64,000 nt of DNA, from contig CAJOFE010000005.1 in NCBI GenBank assembly GCA_905233825.1, positions 34,992 to 98,991 of the forward strand, written 5' to 3'. The stretch is from an uncultured Prevotella sp. (GTDB lineage Bacteria > Bacteroidota > Bacteroidia > Bacteroidales > Bacteroidaceae). Made by a program: the position numbers and the translations under genes. Shown piece by piece: positions 8,673-16,283 of this stretch (position 1 is the first letter of the stretch; each line of letters opens with the position of its first letter). The notes under the pieces were generated by a model. It saw only the letters and a program-made list of their open reading frames with translations. It made no database searches and was not told where the DNA came from.

Positions 8673-10046
8673 CGCATAACTGAATCCCTTGATGCGGTTC
8701 CAGGCACCACGAGTGAAATCGGGGATGGCCACCGGAAGCGAGCCGTTCTCTAACGAGATGCGCGTCAGCTCGCCCAAGCAGCACCATTCGGCCATATCAT
8801 AAACGTCCATATCAAGGGGCAACCCGTTCTGAAGACAATAGACCAGCCGATAGTCCATGATAAAGTCCATTCCCCCGTGACCACCCACACGACGGGCCTT
8901 CTCTTCCAACTCCTTCACGAAGCTGGGCAGATACTTGTGAAGCATTGCTTGACAAAGGCTGTCGGGCATAGCTGCATGGGCGCTCAGGTTCTCGTGATTG
9001 GGAATATCATTGCTGAGCTTCTCCTGACGGAACAACAGCTGATTCACAGGATATTTGCTGGCGTAGCCGTCGGAACCCACAATCTGGAACATGCGGCTGT
9101 AGGGACGAGGCGTCAGCACATTATGCTGGATGAGCATTGTCTTGCCCAAAGCTGTGCGGATAAGCGTCGATGTCTGATCAGCATTCTGGAAGTCGGGACA
9201 ATCCTTTCCCGTCAGCTTCTTCGTGATGCGTGCGCCGTTATAAGGCTTGGTGTCCATAGCCACCAGATACTCCATGCGGTCGCCGCGATGGATGTTCAGC
9301 ACCTGACAATCGGGACCTATGCCGTGAGTGGGATAGACGTCGCCGCGATACTTCGAGTTATAGTCCAGTCGCCAGTTGTTCCAGTATTCCGTCCAGAAAT
9401 CGTCGAGATTGTGCAGATAGGCTCCTTCCACATGCAGCACTTCGCCGAAGAGTCCCTGCTGGGCCATATTCAGCGCAGCCAGCTCGAAGAAGTCATAGAC
9501 GCAGTTCTCCAGCATCATACAATGCTTGCGCGTGCGCTCCGAAGTATTGATAAGCTGCCATATCTCTTCCATATTCATGGCTGCCGGCACCTCTATGGCC
9601 ACATGCTTGCCGTGCTCCATCGCATAGAGGGCGAGCGGCACATGGTGCACCCAGTCGGTAGCGATGTAGATGAGGTCGATGTCGTTGCGGTCGCACATCT
9701 TCTTATATGCTTCGGTTGAACCGCTATAGGCTGCAGCACGCGGGCGCCCATGACGCTCAAGCAGCTTCTGGCAGGCTTCCACTCGGTCGGCTTCCACATC
9801 GCAGAGCCCCTTCACATCGGTACCTTCTATCTGTGCGAAACGCTCTACGGCTCCCGGACCACGCATGCCGAGTCCTATGAAGCCCACGCGCACCGTCTTC
9901 ATGGGCGGAGCAGTCAGTTGCAGCACGTCTTGCTGACCAGCAGGCCGCTCGGGCACCTGGGTCTTGATCATCTTCACTTGCTGGGCTGAGATGCCCGTCA
10001 GCGCAAGCATCCAAACCATCATCAGAACAGGAAAATACTTTTTCAT
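8661..10046 (-). CDS. Gfo/Idh/MocA family protein, GH109 alpha-N-acetylgalactosaminidase-like
   Basis: The 461-residue product has a signal peptide ending near ISAQ and an NAD-binding Rossmann motif GFIGLGMRG. It also shows GH109 hallmarks: EVPAAMNMEEIW, the LENCVYDFFELAALNM stretch and a C-terminal HGGMDF. GH109 enzymes use tightly bound NAD in a redox-assisted cleavage of terminal alpha-GalNAc, as on blood-group A and mucin O-glycans. The start chosen is the ATG of MKKYFPVL: an upstream reading-frame extension would span the promoter at 10083-10113 and so cannot be translated from it. Confidence 0.88.
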   Translation of the reverse strand: MKKYFPVLMMVWMLALTGISAQQVKMIKTQVPERPAGQQDVLQLTAPPMKTVRVGFIGLGMRGPGAVERFAQIEGTDVKGLCDVEADRVEACQKLLERHGRPRAAAYSGSTEAYKKMCDRNDIDLIYIATDWVHHVPLALYAMEHGKHVAIEVPAAMNMEEIWQLINTSERTRKHCMMLENCVYDFFELAALNMAQQGLFGEVLHVEGAYLHNLDDFWTEYWNNWRLDYNSKYRGDVYPTHGIGPDCQVLNIHRGDRMEYLVAMDTKPYNGARITKKLTGKDCPDFQNADQTSTLIRTALGKTMLIQHNVLTPRPYSRMFQIVGSDGYASKYPVNQLLFRQEKLSNDIPNHENLSAHAAMPDSLCQAMLHKYLPSFVKELEEKARRVGGHGGMDFIMDYRLVYCLQNGLPLDMDVYDMAEWCCLGELTRISLENGSLPVAIPDFTRGAWNRIKGFSYAFKN

Positions 10047-10082
10047 AGCTGTATTCTCATTAGTTAGTATTAATATTTGGTG

Positions 10083-10113
10083 CAAAGATACAAACAAAAT
10101 AGCAAACGGCCAA
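10083..10113 (-). promoter_or_regulatory. Promoter of the GH109-kinase operon
   Basis: On the minus strand, TATCTTTGC with a TTG 20 bp upstream, about 37 bp before the chosen GH109 start. Confidence 0.75.
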
Positions 10114-10135
10114 CACTTTTTCCATTTTTATTTTG

Positions 10136-10144
10136 TACCTTTGC
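10136..10144 (+). promoter_or_regulatory. -7 box for the YiiX-like lipoprotein gene
   Basis: TACCTTTGC lies 35 bp before the start. No clear -33 TTG is seen. Confidence 0.6.
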
Positions 10145-10178
10145 GTCGTAATATACACTACCTTTACGCTCTGTTTGT

Positions 10179-10757
10179 ATGAAAAAGACAAGAAAGACAT
10201 CGATTCTGATGCTGCTGACGCTCTGCTGTGCAGCATGCACGTCGCTGAGAACGGGCGACCTGCTGTTTCATGTAGCAGGACAGCGTAACCGCATCACCGA
10301 TGTGACTCCGGGCATGATCGACCATGTGGCCATCTATATGGGCAACGACAGCGTAATCGAGGCGATACCAGGAAATGGAGTCATCACTACCCCACTCCAT
10401 GCTGTGCTGCATCGCGAAGGCGGACACTATATCGCAGGACGGGTGAAGAAGGCTGATGGAAGGCTTTCGGTGGCTCATGCGCGCCATTATCTGGGTCTGC
10501 CCTACGACTCGCTCTACCTGCCCTACAACGAGGCCGTCTATTGCTCCGAACTGGTGCAGCTTTCGATGGTCGATAAACGAGGACGGAGGCTCCTTGCTCC
10601 CGTTCCTATGACCTTCCGCAATGCCGACGGGCAGATTCCCCTTTCGTGGCAGCAGCTCTATCAGCGCAACGGGCTGTCTGTGCCCGAGGGCGAGCCAGGA
10701 AGCAACCCCGCAGAGATGTCGCAACGCAGGCAGGTAATAATAAAAAAATTAAAATAA
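10179..10757 (+). CDS. YiiX/YebB-like NlpC/P60-superfamily lipoprotein
   Basis: A 192-residue protein with a lipoprotein signal (hydrophobic run then a cysteine-rich CCAAC lipobox region near residue 19). The fold looks like the permuted papain-like YiiX group: LRTGDLLF near residue 23, a histidine in MIDHVAIYMG, and the cysteine of YCSELV about 90 residues later. That arrangement (His before Cys) is typical of permuted NlpC/P60 peptidases or amidases. The substrate, perhaps cell wall peptide or lipid, is not evident. It is monocistronic between its own promoter and that of pgk. Confidence 0.75.
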   Translation: MKKTRKTSILMLLTLCCAACTSLRTGDLLFHVAGQRNRITDVTPGMIDHVAIYMGNDSVIEAIPGNGVITTPLHAVLHREGGHYIAGRVKKADGRLSVAHARHYLGLPYDSLYLPYNEAVYCSELVQLSMVDKRGRRLLAPVPMTFRNADGQIPLSWQQLYQRNGLSVPEGEPGSNPAEMSQRRQVIIKKLK

Positions 10758-10792
10758 TGCTCGTGCGTGCGCGTAATGTGAAATAAATTGTG

Positions 10793-10801
10793 TAACTTTG
10801 C
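10793..10801 (+). promoter_or_regulatory. -7 box for pgk
   Basis: TAACTTTGC lies 46 bp before the pgk start codon. Confidence 0.6.
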
Positions 10802-10846
10802 AGCCTAAAAATAGTAAACAGTATATCATTTAAATTGTAAATCATC

Positions 10847-12118
10847 ATGACAATCAACGAAATGAACTTTGCCGGTAAGAAGGCAATCGTGCGCGTCGAT
10901 TTCAACGTGCCCCTCGACGAGAATGGTAAGATTACTGACGACACCCGCATTCGCGGTGCGCTGCCCACGCTGAAGAAGATTCTGGCTGACGGCGGTGCTG
11001 TCATCATCATGAGCCACATGGGTAAGCCCAAAGGCAAGGTGAACCCGAAGCTCTCGCTGGGTCAGATTCGCGAGGCTGTGGAGAAGGCACTCGGCGTTCC
11101 CGTTGCTTTCGCTCCCGACTGCGCCAAGGCTCAGGAGGCTGCTGCTGCCCTGAAGATGGGCGAGGCTCTGCTGCTCGAGAACCTGCGCTACTATCCCGAA
11201 GAGGAAGGCAAGCCCGTGGGCATTGAGAAGACCGACCCCGCTTACGACGACGCCAAGAAGGCCATGAAGGCCAGCCAGAAGGAGTTTGCAAAGACGCTGG
11301 CCAGCTATGCCGACTGCTACGTGATGGATGCCTTCGGCACCGCTCACCGCAAGCATGCTTCTACCGCCGTCATCGCCGACTACTTCGATGCCGACAACAA
11401 GATGCTCGGCCTGCTCATGGAGAAGGAAGTACAGGCTGTGGACAACGTGCTCTCAAACATCAAGCGCCCCTTCGTCGCCATCATGGGCGGCTCGAAGGTG
11501 TCTTCCAAGATCGGCATCATCGAGAACCTGCTGGGTAAGGTCGATAAGCTCATCCTCTGCGGTGGTATGACCTACACCTTCGCAAAGGCTCACGACGGCG
11601 AGATCGGCAACTCTATCGTTGAGCTCGACAAGCTGGACGTTGCCCTCGGCGTTGAGGAGCTGGCCAAGAAGAACGGCGTAGAGCTGGTTCTCGGCTCCGA
11701 CTGCACGGCTACCAACGGCCTCGACTTCGGTACGATGACCGTGAAGGAAGGCTCAGAGATCATCAACTGCCCCGCAAACAAGGTTCCCGCAGGCTTCGAG
11801 GGCGTCGATGCAGGTCCTGAGAGCCAGAAGGCATTCGCCGAGGCTATCAACGGTGCCAAGACCATCCTGTGGAACGGTCCTGCCGGCGTGTTCGAGTGCG
11901 ACGCTTTCACCGCTGGCTCACGTGCCATCGGCGAGGCTATCGCAAAGGCAACTGCCGAGGGAGCTTTCTCGCTCATCGGTGGCGGCGACTCGGTGGCTTG
12001 CGTCAACAAGTTCGGTCTGGCCGATCAGGTGAGCTACATCTCTACCGGCGGTGGTGCCCTGCTCGAGGCTATCGAGGGTAAGGTACTTCCCGGTGTGGCA
12101 GCCATCAAAGGTGAGTAA
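10847..12118 (+). CDS. pgk: Phosphoglycerate kinase
   Basis: A 423-residue two-domain kinase of glycolysis that makes ATP from 1,3-bisphosphoglycerate in the cytoplasm. Conserved segments are in order: [13 protein letters not shown] near the start, [32 protein letters not shown], the mid-protein [10 protein letters not shown], and the C-terminal GGGDSVACV with STGGGALLE. Codon use is strongly biased, as expected of a highly expressed gene. Confidence 0.98.
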   Translation: MTINEMNFAGKKAIVRVDFNVPLDENGKITDDTRIRGALPTLKKILADGGAVIIMSHMGKPKGKVNPKLSLGQIREAVEKALGVPVAFAPDCAKAQEAAAALKMGEALLLENLRYYPEEEGKPVGIEKTDPAYDDAKKAMKASQKEFAKTLASYADCYVMDAFGTAHRKHASTAVIADYFDADNKMLGLLMEKEVQAVDNVLSNIKRPFVAIMGGSKVSSKIGIIENLLGKVDKLILCGGMTYTFAKAHDGEIGNSIVELDKLDVALGVEELAKKNGVELVLGSDCTATNGLDFGTMTVKEGSEIINCPANKVPAGFEGVDAGPESQKAFAEAINGAKTILWNGPAGVFECDAFTAGSRAIGEAIAKATAEGAFSLIGGGDSVACVNKFGLADQVSYISTGGGALLEAIEGKVLPGVAAIKGE

Positions 12119-12151
12119 AGCTACGGTTTTATCCGATTAAGCACGGAATTC

Positions 12152-13003
12152 ATGAAGAAATTCCTGATTACGATGTTAGGGCTTTTGGTCATACTGAGCT
12201 GTGGCCAGAAGCCCAAATCGTCTTCCTACGACGATGATGAGGAAGATGAAGAAGAAGTACGCGAGGAACTGAAGCTGAAGACCTACAAATTCAGCGAAAC
12301 CGACGGAATGGCTCATGTAGATATCAGCGTCGAATATCCCGTCAAGGGCGAGACCAAGCTGGTCGATGCCATCCGCACCCACATCGCCAATCACGTAGAG
12401 CTGGAAAGCGACGAGGTGGAGCTCTCCGACGGACAAGGCGTCATCGACTACTACGGCAAGAACCTCATGAACGAGATGAGAAGCCTCGCCTCAGACTACG
12501 AGGGCGACGACTACGTCACCGAGGTCTATCACAACTGGACGTTCACCAAGCTTTGCGAAACCGATGAGTTCGTCACCTTCATGGGCGAGACCGAACTCTA
12601 CGAGGGCGGCATTCACGGCGTAGGCTATCAGGCTGGCATCACCTTCTTCCAGAAAGACGGCAAGCAGTTCACCAGCGACATGCTGCGCAACACCGACGGC
12701 TCCGACTTCCAGAAGCTGCTGCGCGAGGGGCTGCGCCAATACTTCGAAGTAGAGACCGACGAGCAGCTGTCTGAAGAGCTCATCACCGTCGAAGACGTCA
12801 ATCACATCCCCATGCCTTCTGCCGACCCCTATATCACGAAGGAGGGCATCCAGTTCATCTATCAGCCCTACGAAATCTCCTACTACGCTGCCGGTCTTCC
12901 CACCGTCACCATTCCCCTCGGGAAGATGCAGCCTTTCCTCACCAAGAAGGCCAAAGAGCTGCTTGAAGGAGACGAGGACGAGGATGATGACGACGACGAG
13001 TAG
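12152..13003 (+). CDS. DUF3298/RsiV-like lipoprotein
   Basis: A 283-residue protein with a lipobox (LLVILSC, Cys17), a strongly acidic linker just after it and an acidic C-terminal tail rich in Asp and Glu. The C-terminal IQFIYQPYEISYYAAG and TVTIPLGKMQPFL match the DUF3298 domain that is also found in RsiV. Its role is unknown; it is probably an envelope protein. It follows pgk by 33 bp with no promoter between them, so read-through is likely. Confidence 0.75.
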   Translation: MKKFLITMLGLLVILSCGQKPKSSSYDDDEEDEEEVREELKLKTYKFSETDGMAHVDISVEYPVKGETKLVDAIRTHIANHVELESDEVELSDGQGVIDYYGKNLMNEMRSLASDYEGDDYVTEVYHNWTFTKLCETDEFVTFMGETELYEGGIHGVGYQAGITFFQKDGKQFTSDMLRNTDGSDFQKLLREGLRQYFEVETDEQLSEELITVEDVNHIPMPSADPYITKEGIQFIYQPYEISYYAAGLPTVTIPLGKMQPFLTKKAKELLEGDEDEDDDDDE

Positions 13004-13030
13004 TTCCCTTTATCATTCACTAAGCCTCTC

Positions 13031-13240
13031 CCCCGCCTGCCTGTGGCAAGTAAGAATTTAGAATTAAGAATTTAGAGGTATTGCCTGTGGCAAGGAAGAT
13101 GGTAGATGTAAGAAGTACTTCCTACTTCACAATTCTTACTCGGCGAAGCCGACACCTCTAAATTCAAAATTCTTAATTCTTCCTTGCTGAAAGCAATCCC
13201 TCTTAATTCCTAATTCTTAATTCTAAATTCTTAATTCTTA
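13031..13240. repeat. Composite of mini-hairpins and AATTCTTAATTC repeats
   Basis: Short perfect hairpins with 3-nt loops are spaced by AT-rich AGAATTTAGAATT and AATTCTTAATTC runs. They are TGCC-TGT-GGCA (13038-13048), TTGCC-TGT-GGCAA (13081-13093), TCGGC-GAA-GCCGA (13140-13152) and TTGCT-GAA-AGCAA (13184-13196). The stretch fills the space between two convergent genes. No ORF of note lies in it. Confidence 0.75.
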
Positions 13241-13810
13241 ATTCCCTTCCGGTCGCGTCGGCACCGCTGAGCCTCCATTCGCCTTATACGTCTCCCAATC
13301 CTCCAGGGGTATGCGCTCAATCCAGGTGGTGCGCTTGTGGGTCTGCGGGTCCTCGACCATGTTCACCTTCACGTAGTCACCCTTCACGAACGAGCACTGC
13401 TGCTTGAAGTACTTCGAGGTGAGCTTCTGGATGTCGTCGCCGATGGGCTTGAAGCGCAGGTGCACGCCGGCAATCATGTCCTCCGTAGGCGTGGCGATGA
13501 ACGTCTCCACGTCGCTCTTCCCCGCGTTCGGGGCGCACTTGATCGAGGGGTAGAAGATGCCCAGGCCCTCCAGCTCCACCGAGTGTCCCTGCGAGCACAG
13601 CTCGGGGATGCACTTCTTCAGCTGGGCCAGCACCAGCTTCAGCACCTCGTCGGTGACCAGCGAGCCGTGCTCCGACATGTGCTTGATGAGACCGCCCGTA
13701 GAGAGGCAACCCTTCAGGTAGAGTGCGGGATAGATGCGTCCGTACTTCGTGCTCGACTCGTTGTTGTTACGGCGAGCGTCAATCTGCATTTGTAAGTTCT
13801 GTTCTGCCAT
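13238..13810 (-). CDS. HU-family (HU-HIG type) DNA-binding protein
   Basis: A 190-residue protein of the Bacteroidota-specific elongated HU group: LSTGGLIKHMSEHGSLVTDE and VELEGLGIFYP resemble the helical body and beta-saddle of HU/IHF, with a basic C-terminal extension. Such proteins are commonly encoded beside DUF3987/VirE-type primase genes in Bacteroidales, and one lies 2.5 kb away here. The promoter sits 156 bp upstream, leaving a long leader that contains array B. The C-terminus ends in repeat-like TTAATTC sequence. Confidence 0.8.
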   Translation of the reverse strand: MAEQNLQMQIDARRNNNESSTKYGRIYPALYLKGCLSTGGLIKHMSEHGSLVTDEVLKLVLAQLKKCIPELCSQGHSVELEGLGIFYPSIKCAPNAGKSDVETFIATPTEDMIAGVHLRFKPIGDDIQKLTSKYFKQQCSFVKGDYVKVNMVEDPQTHKRTTWIERIPLEDWETYKANGGSAVPTRPEGN

Positions 13811-13881
13811 AGTCTAGTTAGTAGTTAGTTTTTTGTAGTTAGTAGTTAGTTTTTAGTTAGTTTTTGTGTGTGTCGAGCAGC

Positions 13882-13933
13882 TGCCTCCTAAAACGATTTT
13901 GGCGCCTCTGAAATCCGTTTTGGTGCGTGCAAG
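13882..13933. repeat. 21-bp degenerate tandem array (array B) in the HU leader
   Basis: Two full 21-bp units begin at 13882 and 13903, with a partial third. The core CTAAAACGATTTTGG nearly equals the CTAAAATGATTTTGG core of array A 8 kb away. The array lies between promoter and start codon of the HU-like gene. Confidence 0.75.
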
Positions 13934-13965
13934 CTGGTACCGAGCTGCGGGCTGCTTTTCACAAT

Positions 13966-13997
13966 GCAAAGTTACAACAAACTTACTTTGAAACCAA
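13966..13997 (-). promoter_or_regulatory. Promoter of the HU-like gene
   Basis: On the minus strand, TAACTTTGC with a TTG 20 bp upstream. Confidence 0.7.
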
Positions 13998-14053
13998 ATT
14001 ATTTGAATAAAACGTCGCGTTAAAATTTGTAAAACGCCGCGTATCTCTCCTAC

Positions 14054-14080
14054 CGTCTCAAACGCCTCAAACGTCTTTTT
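14054..14080 (+). repeat. CCTCAAACGTC-family repeat copy
   Basis: CGTCTCAAACGCCTCAAACG followed by TC and a T-run. It matches the motif at 14206-14244 (opposite orientation), 16899-16925 and 18696-18734. Confidence 0.8.
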
Positions 14081-14205
14081 CATTTTTCTGAAAATGCACA
14101 CAACTGATGGGCACAAACACCAAAGCCTCGCGTACATTATATATAATATATAATATAATTAATATATATTAACTATTGTCTCTCTCTGCGTATGTGTGTT
14201 TTGCC

Positions 14206-14244
14206 AAAAAGACGCTAAGACGTTTGAGACGCTTGAGGCGCTTT
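14206..14244 (-). repeat. Left inverted repeat of the DUF3987 cassette
   Basis: AAAAAGACGCTAAGACGTTT and the following 19 bp form the reverse complement of the right arm, with two mismatches. Confidence 0.85.
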
Positions 14245-14280
14245 TCTCCGTTAAGTCAGTATTTTTGGGTATATTTTTGT

Positions 14281-14318
14281 ACTCGCATTCAGACTTGTTC
14301 TGGGTGCGAGTTTTTTTT
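14281..14318 (+). terminator. Strong intrinsic terminator without an obvious gene
   Basis: ACTCGCA pairs perfectly with TGCGAGT, with a possible inner CAGA/TCTG pairing, and eight Ts follow. No convincing ORF lies upstream on the plus strand back to 13811, so it may end a small RNA or block incoming transcription before the cassette. Confidence 0.7.
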
Positions 14319-14412
14319 GTAAAAAAAGGGAAGCAAAGGGAATTATCGGGAATTATTGAGCATTATCGGGAACCAAAGGGTCAGAAACGGAAATTGTAAT
14401 TTCAGATATATG

Positions 14413-14421
14413 TAATTTTGC
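14413..14421 (+). promoter_or_regulatory. Likely -7 box of the cassette
   Basis: TAATTTTGC lies 140 bp before the first cassette gene. No TTG is at the standard spacing. Confidence 0.45.
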
Positions 14422-14433
14422 AAACATAAAAAT

Positions 14434-14545
14434 CGAGGTGGTAAACCTCAAACATAAAATCATCCGAGTGATGTGAGCAGAGAAGTCTCATGAGTTCAAC
14501 GGGCCGGCCGTTTCAAAGCTTCTTCACTCACAAGTTTAAACAACA
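14434..14545 (+). other. Structured leader ahead of the cassette
   Basis: Downstream of the -7 box the RNA could form GAGGT/ACCTC. A long stem could also join GTGAG-C-AGAAG to CTTCT-CACTCAC around an inner AACGG-GCCGG-CCGTT hairpin. The function is unknown; a regulatory leader or recognition site is possible. The 750-bp gene-free stretch 13811-14560 otherwise holds array B, the HU promoter, repeats, an AT-rich run at 14137-14170 and the terminator. Confidence 0.45.
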
Positions 14546-14560
14546 AAAAACTCGGAGATT

Positions 14561-15037
14561 ATGAAGAAGAATTTGAAGCAAGTCCGCCCTGAGGACTTTG
14601 ACGTGAAGGCGCTGATGGCGGCTGCACGAGAGGGAAGACTGTATGTAGATGAAAGAAGGACTATAGTCAGCAAGGAGGAAGTAATAAAAGAGGTTCGTGC
14701 GTATGTGGCGCGTATCAAGCCATTTGTTACCCCAAAGTATCGCCCGTTGGTTGACGATATATGGGAACAGATTCTTAGCTGCGACGATTTTGTTGAGTTC
14801 CTGACCCCAGACGTCAAGGCCAGAAAGTGCAGGACGTTCAATAAATACGGCGTGATGCGCATCATCGGCGTGTTGCGCGAGAAGAATGTCTATGAACGCT
14901 ATAGCGACCGGAAATATGTGGCGCTGCTGGAGCAGACCGACAGGGATTGCTCTTACAGAAGCTACTTGGGACTGGGACTTGAACAGCGGTCTTTGCTGTT
15001 GAAGATAAGACAAATCGTAAGTTTAACTTTTGGATAA
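14561..15037 (+). CDS. Hypothetical protein, first gene of the DUF3987 cassette
   Basis: A 158-residue protein I do not recognise. It opens MKKNLKQVRPEDFDVKAL and is basic and mainly helical in appearance. It shows a central stretch rich in charged residues (KARKCRTFNKYGVMRIIGVL) and a C-terminal SYLGLGLEQRSLLLKIRQI segment. There is no signal peptide or membrane segment. Its place behind the structured leader and ahead of a cysteine-rich ORF suggests a DNA-associated or regulatory role, which is only a guess. The base composition is more AT-rich than in flanking chromosomal genes. Confidence 0.6.
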   Translation: MKKNLKQVRPEDFDVKALMAAAREGRLYVDERRTIVSKEEVIKEVRAYVARIKPFVTPKYRPLVDDIWEQILSCDDFVEFLTPDVKARKCRTFNKYGVMRIIGVLREKNVYERYSDRKYVALLEQTDRDCSYRSYLGLGLEQRSLLLKIRQIVSLTFG

Positions 15038-15070
15038 AACCGATTGTTTTTATCCATCTGAAATCTATAG

Positions 15071-15079
15071 TAATTTTGC
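15071..15079 (+). promoter_or_regulatory. Second internal -7 box of the cassette
   Basis: TAATTTTGC, identical to the box at 14413, lies 30 bp before the cysteine-rich ORF. Confidence 0.5.
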
Positions 15080-15108
15080 AGCGTAAATCTTTCAATCGAA
15101 CAAAAAAG

Positions 15109-15459
15109 ATGAAAAAGGAGTACATAAGAAACGCTCACGGGATTGCCATCAAGAAATGCTGCGCAAGTTGCAGATACAAGGACTTGAGCAAGGCTCATTC
15201 TACAAGGTTCTGCACCCGACGCAGGAAAGATGTCAAGGCGCATAATCTCTGCCGTCATTGGGAGATGAGCAAACAGGTACAGATGGCAGGATGGTCGGAA
15301 GGCAGAGTGAAGCGGAAGGAGTATCTGAGGTATCTTTTGGCGGAGTGTGAAGACCGTAGGTTAGCTACACACCTGGGGCTTCAGGTTGAAGCGAAAAGTA
15401 TCGATGAGATAAGAGTGAAATTTGAACAGGAGCAAGGCTCCATCTATATCAACAATTAA
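15109..15459 (+). CDS. Small cysteine-rich (putative zinc-binding) protein
   Basis: A 116-residue basic protein. Cysteines are arranged as KCCASCRYKD (about residues 14-23), RFCTRRRKD (33-41) and LCRHWEMS (47-54), consistent with a single zinc site followed by a helical, highly charged C-terminal half. The ATG of MKKEYIRN was chosen because it follows the TAATTTTGC promoter; an upstream in-frame extension would overlap that box. The function is unknown. It probably acts with the neighbouring replication-type proteins. Confidence 0.6.
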   Translation: MKKEYIRNAHGIAIKKCCASCRYKDLSKAHSTRFCTRRRKDVKAHNLCRHWEMSKQVQMAGWSEGRVKRKEYLRYLLAECEDRRLATHLGLQVEAKSIDEIRVKFEQEQGSIYINN

Positions 15460-15475
15460 AATAACGTTACAAACT

Positions 15476-15784
15476 ATGATTAGAATCAAAGGATTCATCA
15501 AGGCAGTCGGTCAGACGAGAGACTGGACTGACAGGAACGGCGAACAGCGCCAGAGTGTAAACCTCTTGTTGACTTTCCCCTATGTGGCGAAAGACGGAAG
15601 GGAACTATGCGACGAGATGATAGGCGAGATGACGCTGCCTAAGGACAAATCGTTAGAGGGTATCAAGAAGGCGTGTGAGGGTCACGAGAAGTGCGAGATA
15701 CACGTGGGGTTCAACCTCTCTGACTGGAACGGTAGGAAGATTCAGAACATCAGGGTGTATAACCTGACAAGACTGATGATGTAA
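15476..15784 (+). CDS. Small OB-fold-like protein of the cassette
   Basis: A 102-residue protein starting MIRIKGFIKAVGQTRDWTD. The beta-rich pattern (strand, turn rich in charged residues, QSVNLLLTFPY, then CEIHVGFNL and a final strand NIRVYNLTRL) resembles a small OB-fold nucleic-acid-binding protein. A role like a single-stranded-DNA-binding partner of the downstream primase-helicase is inferred from context; there is no diagnostic motif. The start is the ATG after the previous stop rather than an upstream in-frame codon that would overlap it. Confidence 0.55.
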   Translation: MIRIKGFIKAVGQTRDWTDRNGEQRQSVNLLLTFPYVAKDGRELCDEMIGEMTLPKDKSLEGIKKACEGHEKCEIHVGFNLSDWNGRKIQNIRVYNLTRLMM

Positions 15785-15877
15785 AAGAAAAAGTAATCGG
15801 GCGAAGGATGAGCGAGGAAACGTGTCCGGACAAATGAGCTCTACTAAAACCCCGCTTTCCGAAGCTCACAAATTCGC

Positions 15878-16276
15878 ATGATTATGAAAGACAAAAAGAA
15901 GTACAAGCATCAGAGAGATGTAACGCTGGATGGCATGCTGACCATCGGCAAGTGTGAGAACAACCTGCGCCGCGCTGAGTTCGAGTGCTGCGAGGACGTA
16001 GAGGTGGAAGCCTTCGTGGGGCGCTTCAAGGTGCAGGGAATGCGCGACGGCAGCCTGTATATGGAGGAGATGCCCCGTCGCATCAGAAACAAGCCCTTGT
16101 TCCGTCAGGACAACAGCTCGCTGACGCTGGGCCGCAACGGTCTCTACTACTTCGTGTTCACCTGCGCAGAAGGCGAGATGGCTTCGTTGCCCGAGCTGCT
16201 GATGAAGGAAGCGCGCGAGACCGCCGCAAAGGTCATCAGGATGGTTCTTGAAGGAACAAACGGAGGAAAGGAGTAA
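15878..16276 (+). CDS. Hypothetical protein upstream of the DUF3987 gene
   Basis: A 132-residue protein of unknown function. The N-terminus is basic ([17 protein letters not shown]) and the middle is beta-rich ([19 protein letters not shown]). An aromatic [14 protein letters not shown] is followed by a helical tail ending in GGKE. The stop codon is 7 bp before the next start, so the two are probably translationally coupled. An ATG two codons in is an alternative start. Confidence 0.55.
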   Translation: MIMKDKKKYKHQRDVTLDGMLTIGKCENNLRRAEFECCEDVEVEAFVGRFKVQGMRDGSLYMEEMPRRIRNKPLFRQDNSSLTLGRNGLYYFVFTCAEGEMASLPELLMKEARETAAKVIRMVLEGTNGGKE

Positions 16277-16283
16277 GGAGACT

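Noticed and set aside
13100..13130. A terminator from AGAAGTACTTC palindromic sequence
   Set aside because: The stem is short with no T-run, and it is better explained as part of the mini-hairpin repeat block.
14196..14399. A 67-codon frame at the left edge of the cassette
   Set aside because: It starts before and crosses the left inverted repeat and the terminator hairpin, and shows no protein-like features.
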